In this document: piece by piece, positions 24,450 through 32,443 of the stretch
Numbering within the stretch: the first letter of the stretch is position 1
How the letters are laid out: the number at the start of each line of letters is the position of its first letter
Assembly: GCA_005772955.1 (NCBI GenBank)
Contig: SXID01000130.1
Coordinates: 1-34,705 of the forward strand
Direction: 5' to 3'
DNA length: 34,705 nt
Source: Planctomycetia bacterium
Lineage (GTDB): Bacteria; Planctomycetota; Planctomycetia; Gemmatales; Gemmataceae
Program-made: the position numbers and the translations under genes
The notes under the pieces: model-generated
Database searches by the model: none
What the model saw: only the letters and a program-made list of their open reading frames with translations
What the model was told of the DNA's origin: nothing

Positions 24450-24455
24450 ATTGTA
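24450..24455 (-). promoter_or_regulatory. Possible -10 element TACAAT for the WD40 gene
   Basis: Read on the minus strand, the bases GGGTACAATCC carry TACAAT, the same hexamer as at 27165 and 27988. It would start transcription about 33 bases before the WD40 start codon. No clear -35 is seen. Confidence 0.3.
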
Positions 24456-24502
24456 CCCGCGACAGATCGCCCGTTCCGAGTGTTTTTCTTCACCCCGTTG
24501 CC

Positions 24503-24508
24503 TATAAC
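24503..24508 (+). promoter_or_regulatory. Possible -10 element TATAAC for the peptidase gene
   Basis: TATAAC lies 79 bases before the S46 peptidase start, preceded 17 bases further by GTGTTT. The match to a -35 is poor. Confidence 0.22.
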
Positions 24509-24586
24509 GATGCGTCACGGGCGGCTCACTCGCGGTCGGCCCGCGCCTTCGTTCCCGCGGACCCTCTCCCGTCGGAGATTCACCCC

Positions 24587-26707
24587 ATGACCTCACGTTT
24601 CCCCGCGGCGGTTACCGTCGTCGCACTGATAGGGTTACTCATGATCCCCAAAGCCAGCAGGGCCGATGAGGGCATGTGGTTGTTCAACAACCCACCCCGC
24701 GCCCAACTCAAGAAGTACGGCTTCGACCCGACCGAGCAGTGGCTCGATCACGTCCGGCTCTCCAGCGTGCGGTTCAACTCCGGCGGTTCCGGCTCGTTCG
24801 TCTCGCCCGACGGCCTCGTGATGACCAACCACCACGTCGGCGCCGGCGATCTGGAGAAGGTTTCCACCGCCGAGAAAAACTACCTCCGCGACGGATTCCA
24901 CGCGAAGACGCACGCCGAAGAGATCAAGTGCAAGGGTCTGGAACTCAACGTCCTCATCGGCATCAAGGACGTGACCGCGGACGTGGAGAAGGCGGTTCCC
25001 GCTGGCACCGCGCCGGCCGCGGCGTTCAAGCTCCGCACCGCCAAGATCGCCGAACTCGAAAAGGGCGCCGCCGACCCCGAGAAGAAGATTCGCGCCGACG
25101 TGGTCACGCTGTACGCGGGCGGACAGTACCACCTCTACACGTTCAAGAAGTACGAGGACATCCGGATCGTGTTCGCGCCGGAAAAGCAGGCCGCGTTCTA
25201 CGGCGGCGACCCGGACAACTTCGAGTACCCACGCTTCGACCTCGACGTGTGCTTCTTCCGCGTTTACGAAGGCGGCAAGCCGCTGAAGTGCGAACACTAT
25301 CTCAAGTGGAGCGCTGCGGGAAGCAAGGCAGACGAACTGGTGTTCGTCTCCGGGCACCCCGGTCGCACGAACCGCGCAAACACGGTGGACGAACTGAAGT
25401 ACCTCCGCGACACCGGCTACCCGTACCTGCTGAACCGGCTCAACCGGCTCGAAGTGCTGCTCAACTCGTGGTCCGGGCGCAGTGAGCAGAACGCCCAGCG
25501 CGCGGAAGAAGAACTGTTCAGCATTCAGAACAGCCGCAAGGCGCGCATCGGTGGCCTCGCGGGCTTGATGGACCCTGCTTTAATGGGCCGCAAGGAGAAG
25601 GAGCAAGAGCGACTGCAGGCGTTCATCGCTCAGGGCACCACGGCCGAGACGAAGGCCGCGGCCGACGCGTATGCGACCGTTGCGAAGGCCGAGAAGGTCC
25701 GCGCCGCACTCATCAAGGAGATGACCGCGCTGGAGAACGCGGGCGGGTTCAACTCCGCGTCCTTTGGGATCGCGCGGACGCTGCTCCGCGCTTCCGAGGA
25801 GCTGCCCAAGCCCGGCGGCGAGCGCTTACGCGAGTTCGCCGACGCGCGCCTGCCGTCGCTCAAGTTCGGGCTGTTCTCCGACGAACCGATCTTTGAAGAC
25901 CTCGAAATCCTCAAACTCAGCGACGCGTTGCAGTTCCTCGCAGTCACGCTCGGGCCGGACTCGAACCTCGTAAAGAAGGTGCTCAACGGCAAGTCGCCGC
26001 GCGAGCGTGCCTACGAACTCATCAGCGGCACGAAGGTCCGCGACCCAGAAGTGCGGAAGAAGATCTTCGCGGGCATCGAGGCCGCGGCGAAGGACGGCAA
26101 GCCATACGACCTCGCGTCGCTCAAAGACCCGATGATCGAAGTCGCGCGCCTCGTCGATGGCCCGTCGCGTGCGCTCCGCAAACGCTTTGAGAACGAAGTC
26201 GATGAGCCGAAGCGCCAGGCGCACGCGGCGCTGGCGAAGGCGAAGTTCGCGATGGACGGCGACAAGGTGTACCCGGACGCGACGTTCACGCTGCGGCTCG
26301 CCTACGGCACCGTGAAGGGCTACAAGGAAGACGGCAAGGACGTGCCCGCGTTCACCACCTTCGATGGTCTCTACAAACGGTCCGCCGAGCAGCACAACAA
26401 GGGCGCGTTCGAGTTGCCCAAGCGGTGGGTGGACAAGAAGAGCAACCTCAACCTGAAGACGCCGTACAACTTCGTTTGCACTGCGGACAGCATCGGCGGC
26501 ACCAGCGGTTCGCCGGTGATCAACCGCAACGCGGAAGTGGTCGGGCTGATCTTCGACGGCAACATTCAGTCGCTGGTGCTCGACTTCATCTTCGACCAGG
26601 AGACCGGGCGCGCGGTGTCGGTGGACAGCCGCGCGATCGTCGAAGCGCTGCGGAAGGTGTATGACGCCAACGACCTCGCCGACGAACTGACCGGCAAGAA
26701 GAAGTAA
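24587..26707 (+). CDS. S46-family dipeptidyl-peptidase
   Basis: The start at ATG 24587 follows GGAG and gives 706 residues with signal peptide MTSRFPAAVTVVALIGLLMIPKASRA. The protein is typical of S46 peptidases (DPP7/DPP11 type): it opens with DEGMWLFNNPP, has the catalytic His in VMTNHHVGAGD near residues 79-88, an Asp-bearing FEYPRFDLDVCFFRVYE segment near 210-225, and the catalytic Ser in GGTSGSPVINRNAEVVG near residue 641. The length fits the family. S46 enzymes cleave dipeptides from the N-terminus of oligopeptides and act in the periplasm, so this protein probably helps scavenge peptides. Upstream, the WD40 gene is divergent. Confidence 0.93.
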   Translation: MTSRFPAAVTVVALIGLLMIPKASRADEGMWLFNNPPRAQLKKYGFDPTEQWLDHVRLSSVRFNSGGSGSFVSPDGLVMTNHHVGAGDLEKVSTAEKNYLRDGFHAKTHAEEIKCKGLELNVLIGIKDVTADVEKAVPAGTAPAAAFKLRTAKIAELEKGAADPEKKIRADVVTLYAGGQYHLYTFKKYEDIRIVFAPEKQAAFYGGDPDNFEYPRFDLDVCFFRVYEGGKPLKCEHYLKWSAAGSKADELVFVSGHPGRTNRANTVDELKYLRDTGYPYLLNRLNRLEVLLNSWSGRSEQNAQRAEEELFSIQNSRKARIGGLAGLMDPALMGRKEKEQERLQAFIAQGTTAETKAAADAYATVAKAEKVRAALIKEMTALENAGGFNSASFGIARTLLRASEELPKPGGERLREFADARLPSLKFGLFSDEPIFEDLEILKLSDALQFLAVTLGPDSNLVKKVLNGKSPRERAYELISGTKVRDPEVRKKIFAGIEAAAKDGKPYDLASLKDPMIEVARLVDGPSRALRKRFENEVDEPKRQAHAALAKAKFAMDGDKVYPDATFTLRLAYGTVKGYKEDGKDVPAFTTFDGLYKRSAEQHNKGAFELPKRWVDKKSNLNLKTPYNFVCTADSIGGTSGSPVINRNAEVVGLIFDGNIQSLVLDFIFDQETGRAVSVDSRAIVEALRKVYDANDLADELTGKKK

Positions 26708-26765
26708 CCAGGTTGGTCGCGGCTACGCGAGATATACCAAGCACCAAACACAACGAAGGTGCGTA

Positions 26766-27155
26766 GTGCCCATTACCTTCAACTGCCCCTGCGGGAAAAC
26801 GCTGCGCGTGCCCGACGCGCACGCCAGGAAGAAGGCCAAGTGCCCCGGGTGCAGCGCGGTTCTCATCGTCCCCGAACCCGACCCCGTGTTCGAGGTGATT
26901 ATTCCGCCGCTGCCGCCCGACCCAGGCGCGCCGGTCGAACCGGTCGAAGAGCCGGAACCGGTCGCTCTGCCGCCGCTCCCGTCGCGCGGATACGTCCCAC
27001 CGCAATTCGACGACGAAGACGACAACGACAAGACGCCTTACGGGTTAGCCGACGGCGAGAACAAAAAACGCGGAGCCGACCTCGACCACGACGGCAACCC
27101 GCGGAAGAAGGACGGGCTACCGAACTTCAACAAGGGTAAGAAGAAATTCGGCTGA
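26766..27155 (+). CDS. Zinc-ribbon N-terminal protein with disordered tail
   Basis: The frame begins at GTG 26766, preceded by GAAGGTG, and gives 129 residues. The first 35 form a zinc-ribbon-like pattern with two Cys pairs (CPCG and, 20 residues later, CPGC). A proline- and glutamate-rich linker follows (PPLPPDPGAPVEPVEE), then an acidic DDEDDNDK stretch, and the end is highly basic (KKDGLPNFNKGKKKFG). The pattern is common in planctomycete proteins of unknown role. I infer a cytoplasmic protein that might bind nucleic acid or a partner through the basic tail. It lies 58 bases after the S46 gene in the same direction. Confidence 0.72.
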   Translation: MPITFNCPCGKTLRVPDAHARKKAKCPGCSAVLIVPEPDPVFEVIIPPLPPDPGAPVEPVEEPEPVALPPLPSRGYVPPQFDDEDDNDKTPYGLADGENKKRGADLDHDGNPRKKDGLPNFNKGKKKFG

Positions 27156-27164
27156 CGTGGCGCA

Positions 27165-27170
27165 TACAAT
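27165..27170 (+). promoter_or_regulatory. Possible -10 element TACAAT
   Basis: CATACAATTCCACCA precedes the gene at 27246 by 76 bases. The same string GTATACAATTCCATCA, differing only slightly, occurs at 27986, upstream of the next gene. The conserved downstream bases suggest a shared promoter element. Confidence 0.38.
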
Positions 27171-27245
27171 TCCACCACGCCGAACTGGGCACCAACCCGC
27201 CGGTCATCCTTCCGCTACTCTTCACGAAGAACCCCGAGCGCCCCA

Positions 27246-27974
27246 ATGAGAACCACACTCGCCCTCGTCTTTCTCGCCGCGGCTGGCGGCGCTACCGCAG
27301 CCGACCCATCCGTCAAAGCATACGCTCTGAACGTCAACAACCCGCCGAAGGATGCGCCGAAGGAAATCGTCAGCCCGGCGTACACCGGTGCATACCTCTT
27401 TATTCAGGTGCCCGGCCAACACGTCCTGGCGCTCGACACAGTGGCGACCAAACTCGCGCTCACTGACGACAAGGGGACTGATCTCGGTGCCAAAAGCCCG
27501 CTCGCGGGCAACGCCCTCGCAACCGACAAGTCGAAGGAGCAGGCGCGGCTGTATGTCCTCGGGCCGAAGGCCCCCGCGACCGGCGCGACGCGCGTGCGGG
27601 TCAAGGGTGAACTCGTACTCCTGTGCGGCACCGGAGAGAAGACCGCGACCGCCGAGAAGTTCGCCATCAAGGACAAGGAGAAGGTCGCGGTCGGCCCGGC
27701 CGCGTTCGAGGTGGTTCTCGCGAAAGACAAACTGACCGTGACGCTGAAGACCGACGGCGCGGCGGTGAAGTCGGTGGCGTTCACCGATGCGGAGGGCAAG
27801 CCGCTCACCGCGGGCGGCACGACCAACCTGAACGTGGCCGGCGGGAAGATCGCGCAGACCGCTACGTTCACCCTCCCGGCGAAGACGGAGACGGTCGGTA
27901 TCAAGGTTGTGTACTACGAGAAGGTCGAGCCGCTGAAACTGCCCGTGGATACCGACACCGGCGTCGGCCCGTAA
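27246..27974 (+). CDS. Secreted protein of unknown function
   Basis: The 242-residue protein starts with the signal peptide MRTTLALVFLAAAGGATAAD. The mature part is rich in Lys, Ala, Thr and Val, has a single cysteine, and is predicted to be mainly beta strand (KVAVGPAAFEVVLAKDKLTVTL and GKIAQTATFTLPAKTETVGIKVV). I do not recognise a family. The short direct spacing to the zinc-ribbon gene (90 bases) and to the E3 gene (80 bases) and the same direction leave open a transcription unit, but candidate -10 elements precede both this gene and E3. Confidence 0.72.
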   Translation: MRTTLALVFLAAAGGATAADPSVKAYALNVNNPPKDAPKEIVSPAYTGAYLFIQVPGQHVLALDTVATKLALTDDKGTDLGAKSPLAGNALATDKSKEQARLYVLGPKAPATGATRVRVKGELVLLCGTGEKTATAEKFAIKDKEKVAVGPAAFEVVLAKDKLTVTLKTDGAAVKSVAFTDAEGKPLTAGGTTNLNVAGGKIAQTATFTLPAKTETVGIKVVYYEKVEPLKLPVDTDTGVGP

Positions 27975-27987
27975 TCGGCCTCGCGTA

Positions 27988-27993
27988 TACAAT
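27988..27993 (+). promoter_or_regulatory. Possible -10 element TACAAT upstream of the E3 gene
   Basis: GTATACAATTCCATCA repeats the 27165 element almost exactly. It would start transcription about 54 bases before the E3 start codon. The -35 is not evident. Confidence 0.38.
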
Positions 27994-28054
27994 TCCATCA
28001 TGGCGAGCGGCCGGCGTCAGCCGGCTGTTTGCATTTCCCCGCAGAGAGCCAACC

Positions 28055-29479
28055 ATGCCCGACGTTCGCGAAACACAACTTCTCGTCATCGGCGGCGGCC
28101 CCGGGGGGTACCCGGCCGCGCTGCACGCCGCGGACCACGGCATCAAGGTCACGCTGGTGGACGAGGGCCAGAAACTCGGCGGCGTGTGCCTGAACCGTGG
28201 ATGCATCCCGTCGAAGGCGCTGCTGCACACCGCGAAGATCATTCGCGAAGCACACGAGATGGCCGCTTACGGCGTGACGTTCGGCGAGCCGCAACTCGAC
28301 CTCGCGAAACTCCGCGAGTTCGTGCAGACGAAAGTGGTCGGCAAGCTCACGGGCGGCATCGGTCAACTCACGAAGGGCCGTGGGGTCGATGTGGTGAAGG
28401 GCCGCGCGGTGTTCACAAGTCCCAACACCGTGGAAGTAACCGGCGACGCGCCCCAAACGATCAAGTTCGCACACGCGATCATCGCGACCGGTTCACTTCC
28501 GGTGGTGCCGAAGCCGTGGCAGATCAACGACGACCGCGTAATGGACAGCACCGGCGCGCTGCTGCTACCGGACGTACCGAAGAAGTTCCTGGTGATCGGC
28601 GGCGGCTACATCGGCCTCGAAATCGGCAGCGTGTACGCGGCGCTCGGCAGCAAGGTCACCGTGGTGGAAGCGCTCGACCGCATCCTCTTCATGGCCGACA
28701 AAGACCTCGTTGACCCGCTGGAAAAGAAGCTGAAGGCCGAGTTCGAGGCGATCTACACAAGCACAAGTGTGAAGGGTCTGGAAGCGACGAAGGACGGCAT
28801 CGTGGTGAAGCTCGAAGGCGCGAATGCACCGGCTTCGTTGACATTCGACCGCGTGCTGATCTCGGTCGGTCGGCGTCCGAACTCCGCGAACCTCGGTTTG
28901 GACAAAGCCGGCGTGACCGTGAGCGAGAAGGGCTTCATTCCGATCGACCGTCAGCGGCGCACCAATGTGCCCAACATCTTCGCGATCGGCGACGTGGGCG
29001 AAGAACCGGGCCTCGCGCACAAAGCGACCGCCGAGGCGCGTGTGGTGGTGGAAGTGATTCAGGGCTTGCCGGCGGAGTGGAACCCGCGCGCGATCCCGGC
29101 GGTGATCTTCACCGACCCCGAAATCGCGTGGGCCGGCATCACGCAGAAGGAAGCCGACGAGAAGAAGATCCCTTACGAAGCGCTGAACTTCCCGTGGGCC
29201 GCGAGCGGTCGGGCCGTGAGTATCGCGCGCACCGAAGGCCGCACCAAGATGCTGGTCGATCCCGAAACGAAGCGCGTGTTGGGTGTGGGCATCGTGGGCG
29301 CAGGTGCCGGAGAGATGATTGCAGAGGGCGTTCTCGCCATCGAGATGGGCGCGGTGGCGCGTGACGTGTTGGAGAGCATCCACCCGCACCCGACTCTGAG
29401 CGAAACCATCATGGAGAGCGCCGAACTCGCCTACGGCGGCGCGACCCACGTCGGCAAGCCGCGGAAGGCGACGAAGTAG
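28055..29479 (+). CDS. lpdA: Dihydrolipoyl dehydrogenase (E3)
   Basis: The start at ATG 28055 gives 474 residues, the usual length of E3. The FAD site GGGPGG is at residues 13-18, and the redox disulfide is C45-C50 in GGVCLNRGCIPSK. The NAD site GGGYIGLEIG is near residue 185. The active-site His445-Glu450 pair is in HPHPTLSE near the C-terminus. The enzyme reoxidises dihydrolipoyl groups of E2 using NAD and is shared by 2-oxoacid dehydrogenase complexes. The gene is 6.9 kb from the E1/E2 operon and on the other strand, so it is regulated separately. A longer open frame upstream to 27623 overlaps the preceding gene in another frame and is not real. Confidence 0.95.
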   Translation: MPDVRETQLLVIGGGPGGYPAALHAADHGIKVTLVDEGQKLGGVCLNRGCIPSKALLHTAKIIREAHEMAAYGVTFGEPQLDLAKLREFVQTKVVGKLTGGIGQLTKGRGVDVVKGRAVFTSPNTVEVTGDAPQTIKFAHAIIATGSLPVVPKPWQINDDRVMDSTGALLLPDVPKKFLVIGGGYIGLEIGSVYAALGSKVTVVEALDRILFMADKDLVDPLEKKLKAEFEAIYTSTSVKGLEATKDGIVVKLEGANAPASLTFDRVLISVGRRPNSANLGLDKAGVTVSEKGFIPIDRQRRTNVPNIFAIGDVGEEPGLAHKATAEARVVVEVIQGLPAEWNPRAIPAVIFTDPEIAWAGITQKEADEKKIPYEALNFPWAASGRAVSIARTEGRTKMLVDPETKRVLGVGIVGAGAGEMIAEGVLAIEMGAVARDVLESIHPHPTLSETIMESAELAYGGATHVGKPRKATK

Positions 29480-29480
29480 A

Positions 29481-29574
29481 AGGTAGGTCACTCGCTCCGC
29501 GAGTGACGGCTACGGGAGTGCGGCTCGCGTCGCGGACCACCCTACCGCGCAACTCGCGGAGCGAGTTGCCTACT
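29481..29574. repeat. Nested hairpin repeat between E3 and ferritin-like gene
   Basis: The arms 29481-29506 and 29549-29574 are imperfect reverse complements. Each contains a palindrome of its own, TCACTCGCTCCGCGAGTGA on the left and CAACTCGCGGAGCGAGTTG on the right. It begins just after the E3 stop codon and ends 30 bases before the next start. No T-tract is present. Confidence 0.65.
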
Positions 29575-29604
29575 TTGTAAAGACAGAAGACAAGGAGCGT
29601 GACT

Positions 29605-31029
29605 ATGCCGCCACCAACGCCGCTGGCCGGGTACACGTCATACAAGGGTTTGCCGCCACTCGCGGGGCTTTGCACGGTCGAAGAAGCCGCTCGCCCGGGG
29701 TTGAGCGTCGAAGAGTGCGTGCGGCGCTTGAAGCGGTTTCACTACTGCTTCAAGCGGTTGCACCAGATTCTCACCGCCCGCATCACCGCGGAACCGATCT
29801 ACGAACTCAAGACCGGCTTCGCGCACCACGCCTACCTGTGCGCCGAACACGTCACCGCGCTGCGCACGCGCATCGGCGAAATGCGCGAACCGCCTCTGGG
29901 ACTGGAAGACGTTCCGCACCCCGCGTTGGAAGCCTACTTCGAGGAGATTCAAGGCAACTGGAACACAGAGGAGTTGGTTCTCGGTGCGTATCTGCACGCG
30001 ATGTCGGTGCTCGATACTGCGATTGCGAAATACATGGCGGAAACAAACCCACTGACCGACGCCCCGACCTGTCGAGTGTTGCGCTTCGCCCGTCTCGAAC
30101 TCTCGGACATGAAGAAGTTCGGGGAACACGCGTTTGGGTGTCTCGTTGATGACGAAGTCACCGCAGTCAGTCGATGGCTGAATGCCTGTCTCACTGTCGC
30201 AGGCGGACTGGACGGAACCGCTCCCGAATCGGGAACCGTTCCAGATCGCTTCTATTCAAAGAAGCCCTACGTTTACGACCCTATCCCGCAGCGCGACGAG
30301 CGGTTCTCCGATCCGTGGAACCAGGGCGTGAACGCGGAGAGCTTCCTCTACAACCCGGCGTACCCGGCTCGCGCCAAAGCACTCATGATGCTCTACAAGC
30401 GGCTGCGCGAAATCGACGTGCCCGAAATGATGGCGTCGATCATCACGCAGACGCCCGGCAAGCCGTGGGGCTACTACCGCGACATGACCCGCCAACTCTG
30501 GGACGAAGCGCGACACGCGATGATGGGCGAAGTCGGGTTCGTCGCGCTCGGCGTGGACTGGACGAAGGTCAAGATCACGCTGAACTGGTCGCACCGGCTC
30601 AACACCGAATGCACACCGCTGGAACGGCACGGCGTGCTGTACTTCATCGAGCAAGGGCTGATGCCAAAGACCGGCAAGCGCTACGAGTTCGAGACCGGGC
30701 AGGCGAGTGAACTGCCACTCATAGCGACGCTGCAAGACTTCGACTGGGCCGACGAAGTGCTTCATTCGCAGATCGGTCGCGTGTGGTACGTCCCGCAGTT
30801 CGGCAGCCTGAAGGAATCGCTCGATTACGGTGACGCGGCGTGGTCGAAGGTGTTGAGCAACTGGGCGACCGTGAAGGAGCAGGGGCTAACGAAGCACGAG
30901 AACTGGTGGCCTGCGGTGTACCTGATGGCCTGCGCCGCCGAAGGCGCGACTCCAGACGCCCAGGTGATGGCGTTCGACGAAACGTATGAGGGCAAGCGCG
31001 CGGACTTGCAGCGCATCGCCGGAGAATAA
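29605..31029 (+). CDS. Ferritin-like domain protein
   Basis: The ATG at 29605 follows GGAG by seven bases; the GTG at 29599 is too close to that site. The 474-residue protein is mostly alpha-helical. Segments carry the carboxylate-histidine pattern of di-iron ferritin-like proteins: ELKTGFAHHAYLCAEH near residue 65, TEELVLGAYLHAMS near 120, and QLWDEARHAMMGE at about 297-309. This suggests an iron-binding bundle in a family of unknown catalytic role, perhaps an oxidase. No signal peptide is seen, so it is cytoplasmic. It is flanked by E3 upstream and by a convergent MFS gene downstream, which gives little functional context. Confidence 0.7.
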   Translation: MPPPTPLAGYTSYKGLPPLAGLCTVEEAARPGLSVEECVRRLKRFHYCFKRLHQILTARITAEPIYELKTGFAHHAYLCAEHVTALRTRIGEMREPPLGLEDVPHPALEAYFEEIQGNWNTEELVLGAYLHAMSVLDTAIAKYMAETNPLTDAPTCRVLRFARLELSDMKKFGEHAFGCLVDDEVTAVSRWLNACLTVAGGLDGTAPESGTVPDRFYSKKPYVYDPIPQRDERFSDPWNQGVNAESFLYNPAYPARAKALMMLYKRLREIDVPEMMASIITQTPGKPWGYYRDMTRQLWDEARHAMMGEVGFVALGVDWTKVKITLNWSHRLNTECTPLERHGVLYFIEQGLMPKTGKRYEFETGQASELPLIATLQDFDWADEVLHSQIGRVWYVPQFGSLKESLDYGDAAWSKVLSNWATVKEQGLTKHENWWPAVYLMACAAEGATPDAQVMAFDETYEGKRADLQRIAGE

Positions 31030-31076
31030 GCCGCTCGCGGCTTCGCAGGGAATCGCTCGCGAAGCCGCAAGCGGCT
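31029..31076. terminator. Hairpin fitted exactly between two stop codons
   Basis: Arms 31029-31046 and 31059-31076 (AGCCGCTCGCGGCTTCGC and its partner) have one mismatch and a 12-base loop. The left arm starts at the last base of the TAA of the ferritin-like gene, and the right arm ends at the last base of the stop codon of the convergent MFS gene. It can end both transcripts and belongs to the AAGCCGC family. Confidence 0.75.
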
Positions 31077-32338
31077 CAAGGCGCGGGTCGGCCTCGCAGC
31101 GCGAGGGCGATTGCCAGCAGCACAACCACACCACCAATCCCGATAGCCATTCCAAACAGCACCGGGCCGACACCCACTTCCGTGACCGCCTGACCCGCGA
31201 TCAGGTGGCCCAGCGGGGCGCTCGCGCTAAGCATCATCGCCCACACTGCCATCACGCGACCGCGCACCTCATCCGGCACCGCCAACTGAATCGTGGATTG
31301 CCCGGTCGCGAGAAACAGGATCATCCCGAAGCCGATCGCAGCGCAGCACATGTTCGCGAGCCATGCGACCCGCGCGAATCCCAACCCGGCCATTCCCGCC
31401 GCACACACCGCGACCCCACAGAGCATGAACGCCCCGCGCCGCGACACGCTCCCGAACGTCGCGGTGGCGAGCGCCGCGACCAACGCGCCCGCGCCGAGCG
31501 AACTCAGCAGGAAACTGTACGCTTCTTCCTTCAGCCCGAGCCGGAGTTTGGTGTATGCGGGCAGCACCGTGACGACCGGCCAGCCGAACACGCACAGCGC
31601 GAACGTCAGCAACACGACCGCGCCCAGTGCGGGGTGGGCGCGCAGGTATCGCACGCCGTCCCACGCGGAACCGCGTTCGCGCTTCGCGGGCGCCGGCGGT
31701 TCGGGAATGCCGCGGAGCGCGCGCAGCACCGCGAGGAAACTAACCGCGTTCAGCGCGAAGCACGCGGTCGCGCCGATGGTGACCGCGTTCGCGCCTTCGG
31801 GCAAGTGTGGCACCAGCACGCCCGCGACGAGGAACAGCACGCCCGCGATCGCCGGCCCGAGCGCACGCGCGGAGTTGAAAACGAGCGAGTTTAGCCCGAC
31901 CGCGTTGATGAGGTCTTCTTTGGGCACGAGATCCGGCACGAACGCGAGTCGCGTCGGGAAGTCCACCGCCTGAATCACGCCGTTCAAGCTGATGAGCGCG
32001 AGAACCAGCCACGGCGTAGCGAAGCCGCAGCCGACCACGACCGTGAGCGCGATCGCGTTCAGCAGGAAAGCAGTTTGTGTTGTCGAAACGAGTTGGCGTT
32101 TCGGGTAGCGGTCCGCGAGCGACCCGCCCCACGCGCCGAGTAGAAGTGTCGGCCCGATCTGACCGACCAGCAGCCACGAAGGCCATCGTGGGTCGCCGGT
32201 GCGGTCGTACATCAGCCACATGAGCGCGGCCGACTGCATCCACGTGCCGACGAACGACACGATCTGCCCGTAGAAGTACCGCCGGTACGAGCGGTGTCGC
32301 AGCGAGCGGAACGTCGTATCGCGGAGCGTGGCGAGCAT
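31076..32338 (-). CDS. MFS exporter, EntS/MFS_3-like
   Basis: The 420-residue protein has about twelve membrane segments and the MFS_3 pattern: RSLRHRSYRRYFYGQIVSFVGTWMQS at the N-terminus, the loop motif GGSLADRYPKRQL at about 70-82 and NSLVFNSARALGPAIAGVL near 150. This family exports siderophores, drugs or small metabolites from the cytoplasm. The start ATG follows AGAGG by five bases. The substrate is unknown; iron-linked export is suggested only by the ferritin-like neighbour, which is convergent. Confidence 0.88.
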   Translation of the reverse strand: MLATLRDTTFRSLRHRSYRRYFYGQIVSFVGTWMQSAALMWLMYDRTGDPRWPSWLLVGQIGPTLLLGAWGGSLADRYPKRQLVSTTQTAFLLNAIALTVVVGCGFATPWLVLALISLNGVIQAVDFPTRLAFVPDLVPKEDLINAVGLNSLVFNSARALGPAIAGVLFLVAGVLVPHLPEGANAVTIGATACFALNAVSFLAVLRALRGIPEPPAPAKRERGSAWDGVRYLRAHPALGAVVLLTFALCVFGWPVVTVLPAYTKLRLGLKEEAYSFLLSSLGAGALVAALATATFGSVSRRGAFMLCGVAVCAAGMAGLGFARVAWLANMCCAAIGFGMILFLATGQSTIQLAVPDEVRGRVMAVWAMMLSASAPLGHLIAGQAVTEVGVGPVLFGMAIGIGGVVVLLAIALALRGRPAP

Positions 32339-32352
32339 TCCTGCCTCTTAAC

Positions 32353-32429
32353 AAAGTAGTAGGCACACTCCGTGTGCCGTCGCTATTCATCTCGTTTAGC
32401 GACGGCACGCGGAGTGTGCCTACTACTTT
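32353..32429. repeat. 32-base-arm hairpin repeat upstream of MFS gene
   Basis: Arms 32353-32384 and 32398-32429 match with one mismatch around a 13-base loop. Each arm contains GGCACACTCCGTGTGCC or its partner, itself almost palindromic. Translations of the VGTLRVPS/GTRSVPTTL type, which I recall from planctomycete annotations, come from such repeats. It fills the gap between the cupin gene (14 bases) and the MFS gene (14 bases). Confidence 0.8.
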
Positions 32430-32443
32430 CAAAGCCCACCATC

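Noticed and set aside
24341-24586. Extension upstream of the S46 peptidase
   Set aside because: The extension overlaps the divergent WD40 gene and lacks a signal peptide; ATG 24587 has a ribosome site and a clear signal peptide.
27623-28054. Long open upstream extension of the E3 gene
   Set aside because: It overlaps the secreted protein gene in another frame, is arginine-rich, and the FAD motif of E3 begins right after the ATG at 28055.
31740-32432. Frame starting with KVVGTLRVPS
   Set aside because: It arises from the hairpin repeat at 32353 and overlaps the MFS gene in another frame; such translations are well-known artefacts of planctomycete repeats.
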